Below are positions 1-9,613 of a stretch of DNA of 64,000 nt, piece by piece. The notes under the pieces were generated by a model. The model saw only the letters and a program-made list of their open reading frames with translations, did no database searches and was not told the DNA's origin. Origin of the DNA: Pictodentalium vernedei (lineage: Eukaryota; Mollusca; Scaphopoda; Dentaliida; Dentaliidae); the NCBI GenBank assembly GCA_031216915.1, contig CM062290.1, positions 260,810,291 to 260,874,290 of the forward strand, given 5' to 3'. How positions within the stretch are numbered: position 1 is the stretch's first letter; every line of letters begins with the position of its first letter. The translations under genes and the position numbers were made by a program.

Positions 1-1230
1 ACTAGGACAACTGTATAAATTGAATTTGTGTCTACTCCCTCAAGGTCATCACTGGGTTGTTTGTCTATAATATAAGACATAGTGAAATATACTAGGATAA
101 CTGTATAAATTGACTTTGTGTCTACTCCCTCAAGGTCATTATTGGGGTCGTTTGTCTAATATAAGACACAGTAAAATATACTAGGATAGCTGTATAAATT
201 GACTTTGTGTCTACTCCCTCAAGGTCATTACTGGGGTTGTTTGTCTATAATATAAGAAATAGTGAAATATACTAGGACAACTGTATAAATTGGCTTTGTG
301 TCTACTCCCTCAAGGTCATCACTGGGGTTGTTTGTCTATAATATAAGACATAGTGAAATATAATAGGACAACTGTATAAATTGGCTTTATGTCTACTTCC
401 TCAAGGTCATTACTGGGGTCGTTTGTCTAATATAAGACAGTAAAATATACTAGGACAGCTGTATAAATTGACTTTGTGTTTACTCCCTCAAGATCATTAT
501 TAGGGTCGTTTGTCTAATATAAGACACAGTTAAATACACTAGGACAGCTGTATAAATTGATTTTGTGTCTACTCCCTCAAGGTCATTACTGGGGTTGTTT
601 GTCTATAATATAAGACATAGTGAAATACACCAGGATAACATTATAAATTGACTTTGTTTCTGCTCCCTCAACATCATTTCTTGGGACGTTTGTCTAATAT
701 AAGGCACATGAAAATACACCACGATAACATTATAAATTGACTTTGTTTCTGCTCCCTCAAAGCCACTTTGGGACGTTTGTTTAATATAAGACATAGTGAA
801 ATACACCAGGATAACATTGTAAATTGGCTTTTTTTCTGCTCCCTCAACGTCATTTCTTGGAATGTTTGCTAATATAAGACACAGTTAAATATGCTAGGAC
901 AGCTGTATAAATTGATTTTGTGCCTACTCCCTCAAGGTCATTACTGGGATTGTTTGTCTATAATATAAGACATAGTGAAATACACCAGGATAACATTATA
1001 AATTAACTTTGTTTCTGCTCCCTCAAAGCCACTTCTTGGGACGTTTGTCTAATATAAGGCACAGTGAAATACACCAGGATAACATTATAAATTGGCTTTT
1101 TTTCTGCTCCCTCAATGTCATTTCTTAAGACGTTTGGCTAATATAAGACATAGTGAAATACACCAGGATAACATTATAAATTGGCTTTGTTTGTGCTCCC
1201 TCAACGTCATTTCTTGGAATGTTTGTCTAA
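1..1230. repeat. ~90-bp satellite array, about 14 units
   Basis: Tandem units of about 87-91 bp start near 1, 91, 180, 271, 361, 449, 537, 629, 718, 805, 892, 982, 1072 and 1161. Every unit carries the core CTCCCTCAA followed by a variable GTCATT stretch, and most units then have a TATAAGACA-like segment. There are two unit types: type A (ACTAGGACAACTGTATAAATTG, units 1-7 and 11) and type B (ACCAGGATAACATTATAAATTG, units 8-10 and 12-14). The array runs off the left edge of the window. No coding capacity is seen; short open frames across it are accidental. Confidence 0.93.
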
Positions 1231-1345
1231 TGGGCAACATGGCTAATTAATGCTCACCCCTGGTCTTGAGTTGATACTCATGTTGTGGTCATGATTAGCC
1301 ATTGTGCAAAAATATGTGACCTTAACACCAGTAAATAATAATAAT
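1225..1345 (+). repeat. SINE-like 3' end (family B), 5'-truncated
   Basis: This matches the last ~120 bp of the full copy at 46508-46743: GGGCAACATGGCTAATTAA, the CACCCCTGGTCTTGAGTTG block, GATTAGCCATTGTGC, and a final TATGTGACCTTAACACCAG with an A/T-rich tail. It abuts the satellite array, so it was either inserted into the array edge or marks its boundary. Confidence 0.8.
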
Positions 1346-1422
1346 AATATAATTTAAATGGTGATGTTTTTTTGTAAATAACTCTGGCCAGTTTGGGCCA
1401 TCTCATTAGGATTATTACTTTA

Positions 1423-1832
1423 GGCCTAAAAAAATTAAAAATCTGTTTCTCAGGCCCTCCCGCATGGTCATTTTGGCTGCCGCACACTCTCTTTTTATAA
1501 CCAATCCAAACATAAAAAATAAAAATGAAATGGTTTATGTCTGATATTTTACCTAAGTTAATAAATTGATAAACTTGTCCCTTGAGTGCAATATGGCTTT
1601 GCAGTGTGTTAGCATTCCAAAGCCTTCTTGTACTCAAGGGATGAAATGCACCATCACCAATGCTATTCTGCAGATTATCATATCAGGCCTTAAACATAAA
1701 ACAAATCAAGAATAGGAACTCTCGATGGCAAATAAATAATTACAAAAATAAAAAATAAAATAAAAAACTGTCCACCTGGATGCAATTTTACAAAAAATGG
1801 CCTGAGAAACAGAAGTTCTACTTTGTGGGGCC
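1423..1832. mobile_element. PIF/Harbinger-like MITE with TTA target duplication
   Basis: This 410-bp element has inverted ends (GGCCTAAAA... and ...GGGGCC) and an inner inverted block, CTGTTTCTCAGGCC on the left and GGCCTGAGAAACAG on the right. It is flanked by TTA at 1420-1422 and 1833-1835. TWA target duplications with GGC-type ends are typical of PIF/Harbinger. A longer relative lies at 26798-27918. No transposase is encoded. The superfamily call rests on ends and target site only. Confidence 0.72.
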
Positions 1833-1846
1833 TTATCTTTTGATAT

Positions 1847-2075
1847 TTATTAGCTATGATTTTCTTTCCTAGAATTGCCCATTATCAAGCTCGGCTGGTA
1901 TGACTTCAACCTCGGTTGATATGATTTCCGATCTTGGCCAATATGAATCATACCAGAGCTGTTCCCCTTGATGTGCCATTATTATGCACATCAAATTGTT
2001 TACTTCAAAATCATTAACTGTTAATAAATGCAATCAGGAAATCCAATATGAAACTAACCAAGTAATAACCTCTGT
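1847..2075. repeat. Interspersed repeat, copy 1 (paired with 4948-5125)
   Basis: The block starting TATTTATTAGCTATGATTTT, then AGAATTGCCCATTAT, recurs at 4948-5125 with moderate divergence. The end of this copy (ATATGAAACTAACCAA, then TAATAACCTC) also recurs near 5520 and 44605. It is probably a decayed MITE family rich in CTGATATGA-like motifs. Termini are not resolved. Confidence 0.55.
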
Positions 2076-2199
2076 ATATGGATGTGAATTGTATTTCCCG
2101 AAAATTTTATTTTTCACTTAAAACTTTTAGAGGAAACAAAATTTTAATCAGTGGAACCACTTGTTATTGAGAATCAACAGTTTCTGCATTTTCTACGTT

Positions 2200-2365
2200 T
2201 TTTTGTGATAAACTGAGTATTAAAACCATAACAGCTTGATTGACTCCTCTCATAGAACACTGTCCAACTTGTAATGCTGCTTCAAATACATCCATTAGCA
2301 GTATTGGAGCCTTAAAGATCAGCAAAGAATGTGAATTCTGTTCTGTTGCACTGCATCACATTTTT
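2200..2365. repeat. Segment X, copy 1 (duplicated at 4059-4227)
   Basis: The sequence from TTTTTGTGATAAACTGAG to CTGCATCACATTTTT is present again at 4059-4227 with only a few differences. Here it is followed directly by the element at 2366; in the second copy it is followed by ATTCAGGTATTTATCAGG. The two copies therefore act as filled and empty sites. Confidence 0.9.
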
Positions 2366-3870
2366 AGCTCAACTTTGGCGAAGCTAAATTTGAGCTTATG
2401 CCATGGCCAGTCGTCAAAACTTTGATGTTTTTTGGTGTTACTTCCAGCACTGTAAGTGCAAATGCCAATACGGCTCGGGTTAGAGGCCGTATTTATGAAC
2501 CGATCTTTACGAAACTTCTTGGGTACCTTTGGTATCACCGTGGGACGAGAACGAGTGTTTTGGGGTCCGGTCCAAATTCAAGATGGCCGATGGCAGCCAT
2601 TTTGTACAAAATTAGGTGCAATCAGATTTTTGCACCGAACTTCCATATGAAAGCGCTGATTTGAATAATTTTTTGTGTGAATGTTTAGTACCATGGGATA
2701 CATCACATATAATACGGGGTTTTTTCTCGTGCAGAAATTATGCAAATTAGATGAACTTTGATTTTTTCAGTGCTACTTACACACAGTAAGTACACATGTC
2801 AATACGGCTCAGGCTAGAGTCTGTATTTATGAACCGATCTTCACGAAACGTCTTGGGTACTTTTGTTATCACCTTGGGACGAGAACGCATGTTTCTGGGT
2901 GCGGTCCAAAATTCAAGATGGCTGCCAGTGGCTATTTTGTACCGAAATTAGATCTAATTAGTTTTTTGTAGAAACAACTACTATACGGCTCAGGTTAGAG
3001 GCCGTATTTATGAGCCGATCTTTACGAAACTTCTTGGGTACCTTTGTTATCACCGTGGGATGAGAACAAGTGTTTTTGGGTGTGGTCCAAAATTCAAGAT
3101 GGCCACCAGCAGCCATTTTGTACCAAAATTAGTGCAATCAGTCTTTTCTACAGAACTTCTGTTTGAAAGTTCTGATTTGAATAAATTTCTGTATGAATGT
3201 TTAGTAACATGGAATACATCACATATAATACGGGTTTTGTTCTCGTGCAGAAATTATGCAAATTAGATGAACTTTGATTTATTCAGTGCAACTTATACAC
3301 TGTAAGTTCACATATCAATACGGCTCGGGCTAGAGGTTGTATTTATCAACCAATCTTCACGAAACTTCTTGGGTACCTTTGTTAAAACCTTGGGACGAGA
3401 ACAAGTGTTTCTGTGTGTGGTCCAAAATTCAAGATGGCTGCCAGTGGCCATTTTGTACCGAAATTAGGTCCAATCAGTTTTTTGTCACAACTTCTATACA
3501 GCTCGTATTTATGAACTGATCTTCACGAAACTTTTCGGGTGCCTTTGTTTTCACCTTGGGACAGAAACGAGTGTGTTTTGGGGTGCCTTTGTTATCACTG
3601 GGCTATGAGAACAAATATTTTGGGGTTCAGTCAGACCCACTCTGGGACTCAAAGATTTCTTTTCTAGTTTAGCATCTGACTGTCACCCACCTTTACAATA
3701 CTTTACCTATACATTTGTTACAGGCTACGGTCAGTATTTATGTACAGACCGTTACAATACTTTATATGTACCTTTGTTATCAGGTCTTTACCTAGATGTT
3801 TGTCATTGCCATGTCACATACTATACATGTACATGTCTTAAGTTGAGCTACAGTGTCATTGACACTTTCA
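2366..3870 (+). mobile_element. Helentron-like tandem-repeat element, family 1, copy 1
   Basis: It starts AGCTCAACTTTGG and ends GTTGAGCTACAG, then the hairpin AGTGTC-ATT-GACACT, then TTTCA. The 5' AGCTCAACTT is complementary to AAGTTGAGCT just before the 3' hairpin. The middle is a tandem array of two alternating unit lengths: the anchor (A)CGGCTC or its variant lies near 2471, 2805, 2986, 3321 and 3499, giving spacings of 334, 181, 335 and 178. Each unit carries ATTCAAGATGGC and CCATTTTGTAC. No protein is encoded. Family assignment (non-autonomous Helentron/HINE, like pearl elements of bivalves) is inference from structure. Confidence 0.75.
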
Positions 3871-3900
3871 GTATTCAGGTATTTATCAGGGATGTATTCT

Positions 3901-4058
3901 CAGGGTTCGCACAGAGCCTTGAATTTCCCTTTTGTATTGAAAAGTCCTTGAATCCCTTTTTGGCCTTGAAAAGTACTTGAAAACTGACCATCAGCCTTGA
4001 AAACACTTGATTTTCCAGTGAATTTACCCCTTAGTTTCCTATGTAGCCCAAAACTGCC
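3901..4058 (+). repeat. Partial copy of the CAGGGTTCGCACAG MITE
   Basis: This is the first ~155 bp of the element that is whole at 4256-4774, cut off where segment X starts again at 4059. It shares the same flank, GATGTATTCT, so it belongs to the segmental duplication rather than being a separate insertion. Confidence 0.8.
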
Positions 4059-4227
4059 ACATTTTTTGTGATAAACTGAGTATTAAAACCATAACAGCTT
4101 GATTGACTCCACTTATAGAACACTGTCCAACTTGTAATGCTGCTTCAAATACATCCATTAGCAGTATTGGAGCCTTAAAGATCGCAAAGAATGTGAATTC
4201 TGTTCTGTTGCACTGCATCACATTTTT
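4059..4227. repeat. Segment X, copy 2 (paralogous empty site)
   Basis: Near-identical to 2200-2365. Its right edge CACATTTTT joins directly to ATTCAGG at 4228, whereas copy 1 has the 1.5-kb tandem-repeat element between the same two sequences (2365 and 3873). Confidence 0.9.
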
Positions 4228-4255
4228 ATTCAGGTATTTATCAGGGATGTATTCT

Positions 4256-4774
4256 CAGGGTTCGCACAGAGCCTTGAAAGTCCTTGAATTTTCCTTTTGT
4301 ATTGAAAAGTCCTTGAATCCCTTTTTGGCCTTGAAAAGTACTTGAAAATTGACCATCAGCCTTGAAAAACACTTGAATTTCCAGTGAATTTACCCCTTAG
4401 TTTCCTATATAGCCCTAAACCACCACTTTTATATTGCCTTGAAGAATGTGCACCAAAGTGTAATCATCCTTGGTTTGTCAGTGCAGGCTGGATTTATCTT
4501 GGCACTGGTTTAAAATCATTGTTGGCTGCCTGCACAGGCAGCCAACAATAATGCGGAACCACTGCCAAGTCACCTACACGTACAACTGTATAAACATATA
4601 AGGTAGTAGCTACTTGAAAAATTAATTTGAAGCCTTAAGGGTTAACAAACAACCTTACAGGCATGCAAATTTCTGGCATGCTCTTTTACAGTGCAAAATG
4701 TATGTTCTTGAAAAGCTGTCAAATGTCCTTGAAATGTCCTTGACTTTCATCTTGCCTTGCCTGTATGAACCCTG
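4256..4774. mobile_element. MITE with CAGGGTTCRYACA ends and 5-bp ATTCT duplication
   Basis: The left end CAGGGTTCGCACAG and the right end TGTATGAACCCTG are inverted, and ATTCT lies on both sides (4251-4255 and 4775-4779). The interior is rich in CCTTGAAAAGTACTTGAAAA-like motifs, a repeat type known from many aquatic animals. It holds a hairpin near 4516-4555 (TTGTTGGCTGCCTG and its complement). No coding region. CAGGG ends suggest the hAT group, but a 5-bp duplication is short for that group, so the superfamily is left open. Confidence 0.7.
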
Positions 4775-4947
4775 ATTCTATTTCTCATCTGTAATTAACA
4801 GATCAAATGTGCATTGAATTTTTTGTGGTGTAGTGTTTGAAGATTTATTTCATAAACAGGTTTATTTTATTAACCTTCCTGTGGGAAGCAGTGTCTGTTA
4901 CAGTTGTAGAGCAGCTCTGGTCCACTCTTATAATATAAACTGTTATT

Positions 4948-5125
4948 TATTAGATATGATTTTCTTTCTCAGAATTGCCCATTATTGAGCTTGACTGATA
5001 TGACTCTGTTCTCGAAGAATATGAACCAAGCAGAGTTATCCTCCTTGATACATTACTAGGCACAGCCATTTAGTTTACAGCAAAACCATTCACCGTTATT
5101 CATCGAAAGCAATCAATTAGTAAAA
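4948..5125. repeat. Interspersed repeat, copy 2 (paired with 1847-2075)
   Basis: Shares TATTTATTAGATATGATTTT, AGAATTGCCCATTATTGAGC and the CTCCTTGAT block with 1847-2075. It is a decayed non-coding repeat. Confidence 0.55.
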
Positions 5126-5299
5126 TTAAACAAACTGGCGTTACCAGGCAAAATGGAGTAATTTTTGTATGGTGAAGAATTAATGATGACTGTAAGTAAA
5201 AAGTAGGTGGATGAAGAGAAAAAAAAAGAGAGTTATCTTAAAACCCAATGCAAACTAAGATTAAGAATCGTAAGCGGAGATCGTCAAAATGAAAGAAAA

Positions 5300-5367
5300 G
5301 TTAGTTCAGCTATCCGAACATCGCAGCTTCCCCATTGTGGAAGCCGTGCGTTTGGATAGCTGAACTG
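5300..5367. repeat. Long hairpin in a dispersed repeat
   Basis: GTTCAGCTATCCGAACATCG and its near complement around GTTTGGATAGCTGAAC form a ~26-bp-arm hairpin. On the minus strand the flank CTGTTACAGTTTTCTGACAG, then GTCTGAAGTTT, also occurs on the plus strand at 44683-44740 next to a decayed version of the same hairpin (GTTCAGCAATCCGAACATCC), so this is one dispersed family in two orientations. Confidence 0.6.
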
Positions 5368-5670
5368 GGAGGGGAGGAAACTTCAGACTGTAGAAAGTGA
5401 ATGAAAACATTAACACTGTCAGAAAACTGTAACAGATCTGAGAACATTTTATAATTATTTGATTTAATTTCGGTCTCAGGCTGATTATGAAGTTTCCTCG
5501 GGCTGATATCTCATCCGATATGAAACTAACCAATAATAACCTCCAAGTAACTGATGCCTTGGGTGAGTGTGCTCTAAAGTTGGCAATATATTTATAAGCA
5601 GTTAGCTTGATTTGACTTCTCTTGATAACTTGCTTTGTGGCCACTATATAGCCATAGATGTTGAAAGCAA

Positions 5671-5921
5671 GCCTGAAAATAAGCTGTCTGACATTTGCAG
5701 AATGAGGTCCCCAGAGGGTGAATTTGATGATACTATCCCATACAGTGGGCCAATTTATACTCTGGGTACCTCTTTCTGTTTAGTTTGAGACCCTGATTCA
5801 GATTGAGGTTCACAGAGGGTAAATTTAGTGATACTACCCTGCTGTGCAGGGTAGCATCACTATATTCACCCTCTGGTGACCTCAGTTTGCAGATGACATT
5901 CTGCTTATTTTCTGACTTCGT
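5671..5921. mobile_element. Palindromic MITE, ~70-bp arms
   Basis: The left arm (GAAAATAAGCTGTCTGACAT, then CCAGAGGGTGAATTTGATGA) is the inverse of the right arm (TCACTATATTCACCCTCTGG, then GACATTCTGCTTATTTTC). An inner perfect stem, TACCCTGC-TGT-GCAGGGTA, lies at 5838-5856. Non-coding; target duplication not clear. Confidence 0.65.
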
Positions 5922-6720
5922 TGAAAGTTATCTTTAACCCAACATACAAACTTTTATTGATTACTATATGAATAAGTGGGAGCTACTGTGTTCAACTAAC
6001 ATGATTTCAATTAAAAATGACTTCTCTCCTATGGGAACCCTCAATAGCGAATCTGTACTTGTTTACTGTTGTAAACAAATTATGTTGTACTGGTAAAATA
6101 CTGCCTGGTAAGCAATGTCTGTGGTAGAAGTCTTCTATGTATGCATTATGTTATCTTGATTTATCTTTTAAGAAAGATTTCTCCTTCATGTTCTACATAC
6201 ACTTAGTTGAGAGATAATAAAAGTGGAGTACATTACGTTTGACCCAGTAATTATTTCATGAAGTACTCTCTCCAAATGACATTTGAAGTATTAAAGTAAA
6301 ATTCATAACCTGTTTGGGAGGTGGCAGTGGGAAGACAATTCCTCAGTTATATCTGCAAGGCCAATTGGCCTGACGTTCAACTAACCTGGGACATTTATTT
6401 ACTAACAGGTAGTGGATACTGGGTTTTATTGTATCATGGAATGCAGAACAGTGACTGTAAGGCTCTTGTCATAATCTCAAAAATGTTACAACCCTGGGAA
6501 TTGGCAAGCTGATGTGGTTATCTTTCTTCCAAGTTACATTCAAGTTGGATGTAATTTTTTTTTGTCTCAATTATTATGAACATTTGTTTTATCTTCAGTC
6601 TTTCAGTGACCATTGGGAGCGGGAGAGCAGGAGAGTGGAAATTCACTCTCCACTTTTAGATTTTACGAGAGTGAAAAATTTTAGGAGAGTGATTTTTAAA
6701 ATATAACTGTAACATAGCAA
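5922..6720. other. No recognisable feature
   Basis: AT-rich unique-looking sequence with no open frame of note. A degraded SINE-B-like fragment (GCCTGGTAAGCAATGTCTG) lies near 6108. Confidence 0.5.
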
Positions 6721-6724
6721 TTTC

Positions 6725-6837
6725 AAGGTGGAACATGGTTTAATGTCATTCAAAACTTAAAAGGGCTGTATTTCAGTTATTATTCAAGGTGGAACATGGT
6801 TTAATGTCATTTAAAAATGCTGTATTTCAGTTATTAT
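6725..6837. repeat. Two ~55-bp direct repeats at the 3' end of the hAT-type gene
   Basis: TTCAAGGTGGAACATGGTTT, TAATGTCATT and GCTGTATTTCAGTTATTATT occur twice in a row, the second copy reaching the stop codon at 6834-6836. The duplication forms the immediate 3' flank of the gene. Confidence 0.85.
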
Positions 6838-9242
6838 TCTATGTCTGAGTCACTCGTAACATCCGAGCCCACTGTTGAGTCATGATCACACTCCTCATCA
6901 TCGCCATCAGAAGAATCACTTGATTCTGCCCTTTTTCTTTTCCTGGGGGATAGTAAGTCCACATCTCCTCCTGGCACATTCATTTGGACAGTCCGACGTT
7001 TTTTCATGAATAGATCAGTGGCAGAAGCGAGAATGTCTTTCTTATCTAAGTCAGACCAGACATTGTGGTTCACTTTGATTAATAATCGATCCTCCATGGA
7101 TTGATGTGATGTGTTTAGTCGTCTGTCAGAGAGAAGGTGAGTCAGAACACTGAAACCTCGCTCAACAGTACTGTTGCTACTACTCAGGCAAAAGATGCAT
7201 TCTGCGACAAGGGAAACATTCTGGAATTCTTTTCGCCGAAATTCAAAAAGTTTCTTCCACATAATGGCTGGATCTTTAAGAAGGTCCTTATAATAATAGC
7301 GTACAACTGATTTAAGTTGCCTCCATTCCAAACCTACAGCATCAGAGTCAAATCCATGTTGAGCGAGAGGATCCTTGAAGTGATCAGAAATGGTAAGTAT
7401 TGATTTTGTCTCCGACTTGTGATCATCCGTCCAATTTGCAGGATTCAGCCATAACATATTGGTGAACAAATCATCATTAAAGGATGAAAACCTATCGTCA
7501 ATGCAGTTCTCGATACTATCAATTACATTGGATCTCAGCGTTTTTGAATGTTCTTCAACTAAATGAATGTTAGTGTCTGTCAGTCTGTCATATGAAACAT
7601 CAACAAACTCTCTGTTTTGAAGTTTTCTTCGCATATGGCCGGGTTGCGGGAGACTGCATGAAATCTTCTGAATAGTGCCATCATCTGAAACATCACAAAT
7701 TATGTAGCGCTTGTTCATTTGTTCCTCGTAGATTAACAATTTATCTAGACACATGTTATCATCTTTAAGATCTTGGAGGCTCATTCGAAACTTATCTAGT
7801 GATGGACGGACATCAAACACATCTGTAGATTTGCCTTCAAATTGAAGGGATAGTTTGGATAATATCACCACTATTGATCTGTATAGAGCACAAGTAGATA
7901 GAAATTTGAAACTTCTGAGTTGCTTCAGGAATCCATATAATTTGGCGTTCACTTTTGAGAAGGTGGTGTTCGCAATAGCATTTTCTACTGCCTGAAGAAG
8001 GACTATCCAGTTATTGAGAAGGTTATTGACCCCTTTCCTGTGGTGACTTACAAATCTGGTTCCATGCACTTTTGGGAAAACATAAACTTGGACATTCAGG
8101 GCATCAGCAGTTTCATAGAAGTGCCTTTTAAATTTCCCTGATTGTTTGAAGAAATAGTACAAGTTTTTCATAAACTCTGTAACTTTCACAAATGGCTCAC
8201 ACTTCATGACGCTGTCTTTTAAACCCAACTCTACTCTGTGTTGGACACAATGAATAGGAACTATCCAAGGTCTCTCTCTTTTTAGAAGTGTGAACAGTCC
8301 CTTTTTCGATCCTGTATTGACAGCCGTCCCATCTGCAGTTATCAAAATTAAATTGTTAAGGTACTGTTCATCCGACATTCCGAGCTTATTTGTAAAAACA
8401 TTGTCGACACACTTTTTCAGATTTTCCGCTGTGCTGTCCCCATACGTGTCGATATTTTCCCGAGCAGGTAGGAAATAAACAGCTTCTCCTTCACGTAAAA
8501 GCCGGATGTACACCAATTCTTTCTCTTTACCAGTTTTACGAGTCTGTGAACCATCACACAGAACAGAAAATGCATTGGCAGCTTGTGCAATATCTGATAT
8601 TTTCTTGCGTATAGTTTCAGCGATGCAGTGGATCAACTCCCTGGCTATATATGGCGACTCCATGCCAGTAACTAGTGGAACTTCGTTAAACTTCATGGCC
8701 CTCACCATGGTCCCAAAGAACTCTGTTGGTGCCCCATCTACTGCGAGTATATATGCCGTGTTTATCAACTTCTGGTAGGCATCAGTGGACTGAGACAGGA
8801 AAACCTGATCAATTCTTCTTTGGGTGACATCCTGTGATATAATTTTTGCAGTTAGACCACTGGAGCAAGATGCACTGGGCTGATCTGAGCTTTCACCAGA
8901 GTCTGTTGCAACAAGAATTGGATTTTCAGACTGCCTGTTATACTGAATTCCAATGGCATGGACTTTGCTCCCTAAGTGACGTGTGACCGTCCATTTCGTC
9001 ACGAAATTTGTCCCTCTGATATAAGCGACTGCATCTTCCCGTGCCTTCCCATTGATTCTTGCATCTGATAAAATTTTGTCACTGTGGGCCGCACAGACAC
9101 GGCACCAAACTTCTGTTACCATCAATTTCCCGTCGCATTCTTCGTGCTTCTCGCCTATAAGATCGCCTGTTGGCCATTTTTTGAATGTTGACAGAGCAAC
9201 AGAATTCCCTTTTATGCCGCCTGGTTTGTTTTTGGATTTCAT
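6834..9242 (-). CDS. hAT-superfamily transposase-like protein, intact 802 codons
   Basis: The frame is unbroken in one exon. The open frame runs nine codons further upstream, but only from a GTG; the first ATG (9242, G at -3) gives 802 residues. Visible features: WCRVC at 46-50 and HLGSKVH at 89-95, a BED/C2H2-like DNA-binding finger; CDGSQT with Asp230; TADGTAVNTG with Asp304; HCVQHRVEL around 331-339; and STVERGFSVL with Glu694, which opens the C-terminal hAT dimerisation region (LLSDRRLNTS follows). These supply the three acidic residues expected of a hAT DDE-type nuclease. The protein ends in a basic PRKRKR stretch, a likely nuclear signal, and a Ser/Asp/Glu-rich acidic tail. It resembles the single-exon hAT-derived ZNF862/C17orf113-like group more than classical Ac or hobo, by my recollection of those sequences. 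No convincing terminal repeats or 8-bp target duplication were found around it. It is either a young element or a domesticated gene lying upstream of the first identified peptidase exon. Confidence 0.88.
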   Translation of the reverse strand: MKSKNKPGGIKGNSVALSTFKKWPTGDLIGEKHEECDGKLMVTEVWCRVCAAHSDKILSDARINGKAREDAVAYIRGTNFVTKWTVTRHLGSKVHAIGIQYNRQSENPILVATDSGESSDQPSASCSSGLTAKIISQDVTQRRIDQVFLSQSTDAYQKLINTAYILAVDGAPTEFFGTMVRAMKFNEVPLVTGMESPYIARELIHCIAETIRKKISDIAQAANAFSVLCDGSQTRKTGKEKELVYIRLLREGEAVYFLPARENIDTYGDSTAENLKKCVDNVFTNKLGMSDEQYLNNLILITADGTAVNTGSKKGLFTLLKRERPWIVPIHCVQHRVELGLKDSVMKCEPFVKVTEFMKNLYYFFKQSGKFKRHFYETADALNVQVYVFPKVHGTRFVSHHRKGVNNLLNNWIVLLQAVENAIANTTFSKVNAKLYGFLKQLRSFKFLSTCALYRSIVVILSKLSLQFEGKSTDVFDVRPSLDKFRMSLQDLKDDNMCLDKLLIYEEQMNKRYIICDVSDDGTIQKISCSLPQPGHMRRKLQNREFVDVSYDRLTDTNIHLVEEHSKTLRSNVIDSIENCIDDRFSSFNDDLFTNMLWLNPANWTDDHKSETKSILTISDHFKDPLAQHGFDSDAVGLEWRQLKSVVRYYYKDLLKDPAIMWKKLFEFRRKEFQNVSLVAECIFCLSSSNSTVERGFSVLTHLLSDRRLNTSHQSMEDRLLIKVNHNVWSDLDKKDILASATDLFMKKRRTVQMNVPGGDVDLLSPRKRKRAESSDSSDGDDEECDHDSTVGSDVTSDSDIE

Positions 9243-9429
9243 TTCGACGCGAGAAATTTTCAAAGTCACGACTTTCGAAACTTTTTAACACTTCCGGTAT
9301 GATTCACCCGGTGCTATACGAAAGATCATTGATGACAGTCAAAACGCTGATAATATATCCGCGCACCTGCTTTCGGACCCGACGATTCACTTAGAGTTAC
9401 TCCGCTTGTCTCGTTACATCAATGAATTG

Positions 9430-9600
9430 AAACCTGTCTTGGGCGACCACTGTCCAGTGTCGTCAGCGACCACCTGCCATTAACGACTGCTTTCCCTGTG
9501 AACCGATCATTTTCACTCTATAATGACACTGTCGTCACTGTCAGCGACCACCTCCAATACGCGACCAGCGACCGCAGTTTTTAGACCAAAGTTACGATTT
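9430..9600. repeat. Remnant with CCTGTCTTGGGCGACCAC motifs
   Basis: GTCGTCAGCGACCACCTGCC and related GCGACCACCT motifs occur here and again at 11190-11275 (CAGCGACCACCTGTCTTTAA, then GGTGGTCGCTCATGACAGGT). Ends of this kind are seen on several cut-and-paste families of invertebrates; this looks like decayed subterminal sequence. The region is richer in CpG than its surroundings. Confidence 0.45.
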
Positions 9601-9613
9601 TTACCTGTTATCA

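Noticed and set aside
8290-9394. Several + strand open frames opposite the hAT gene
   Set aside because: Antisense shadows of the 802-codon frame.
6604-9452. CAGTG ... CACTG as terminal repeats of the hAT element
   Set aside because: Only the first five bases agree well, and the 8 bp outside each end (CAGTCTTT and TCCAGTGT) do not match, so the ends are not supported.
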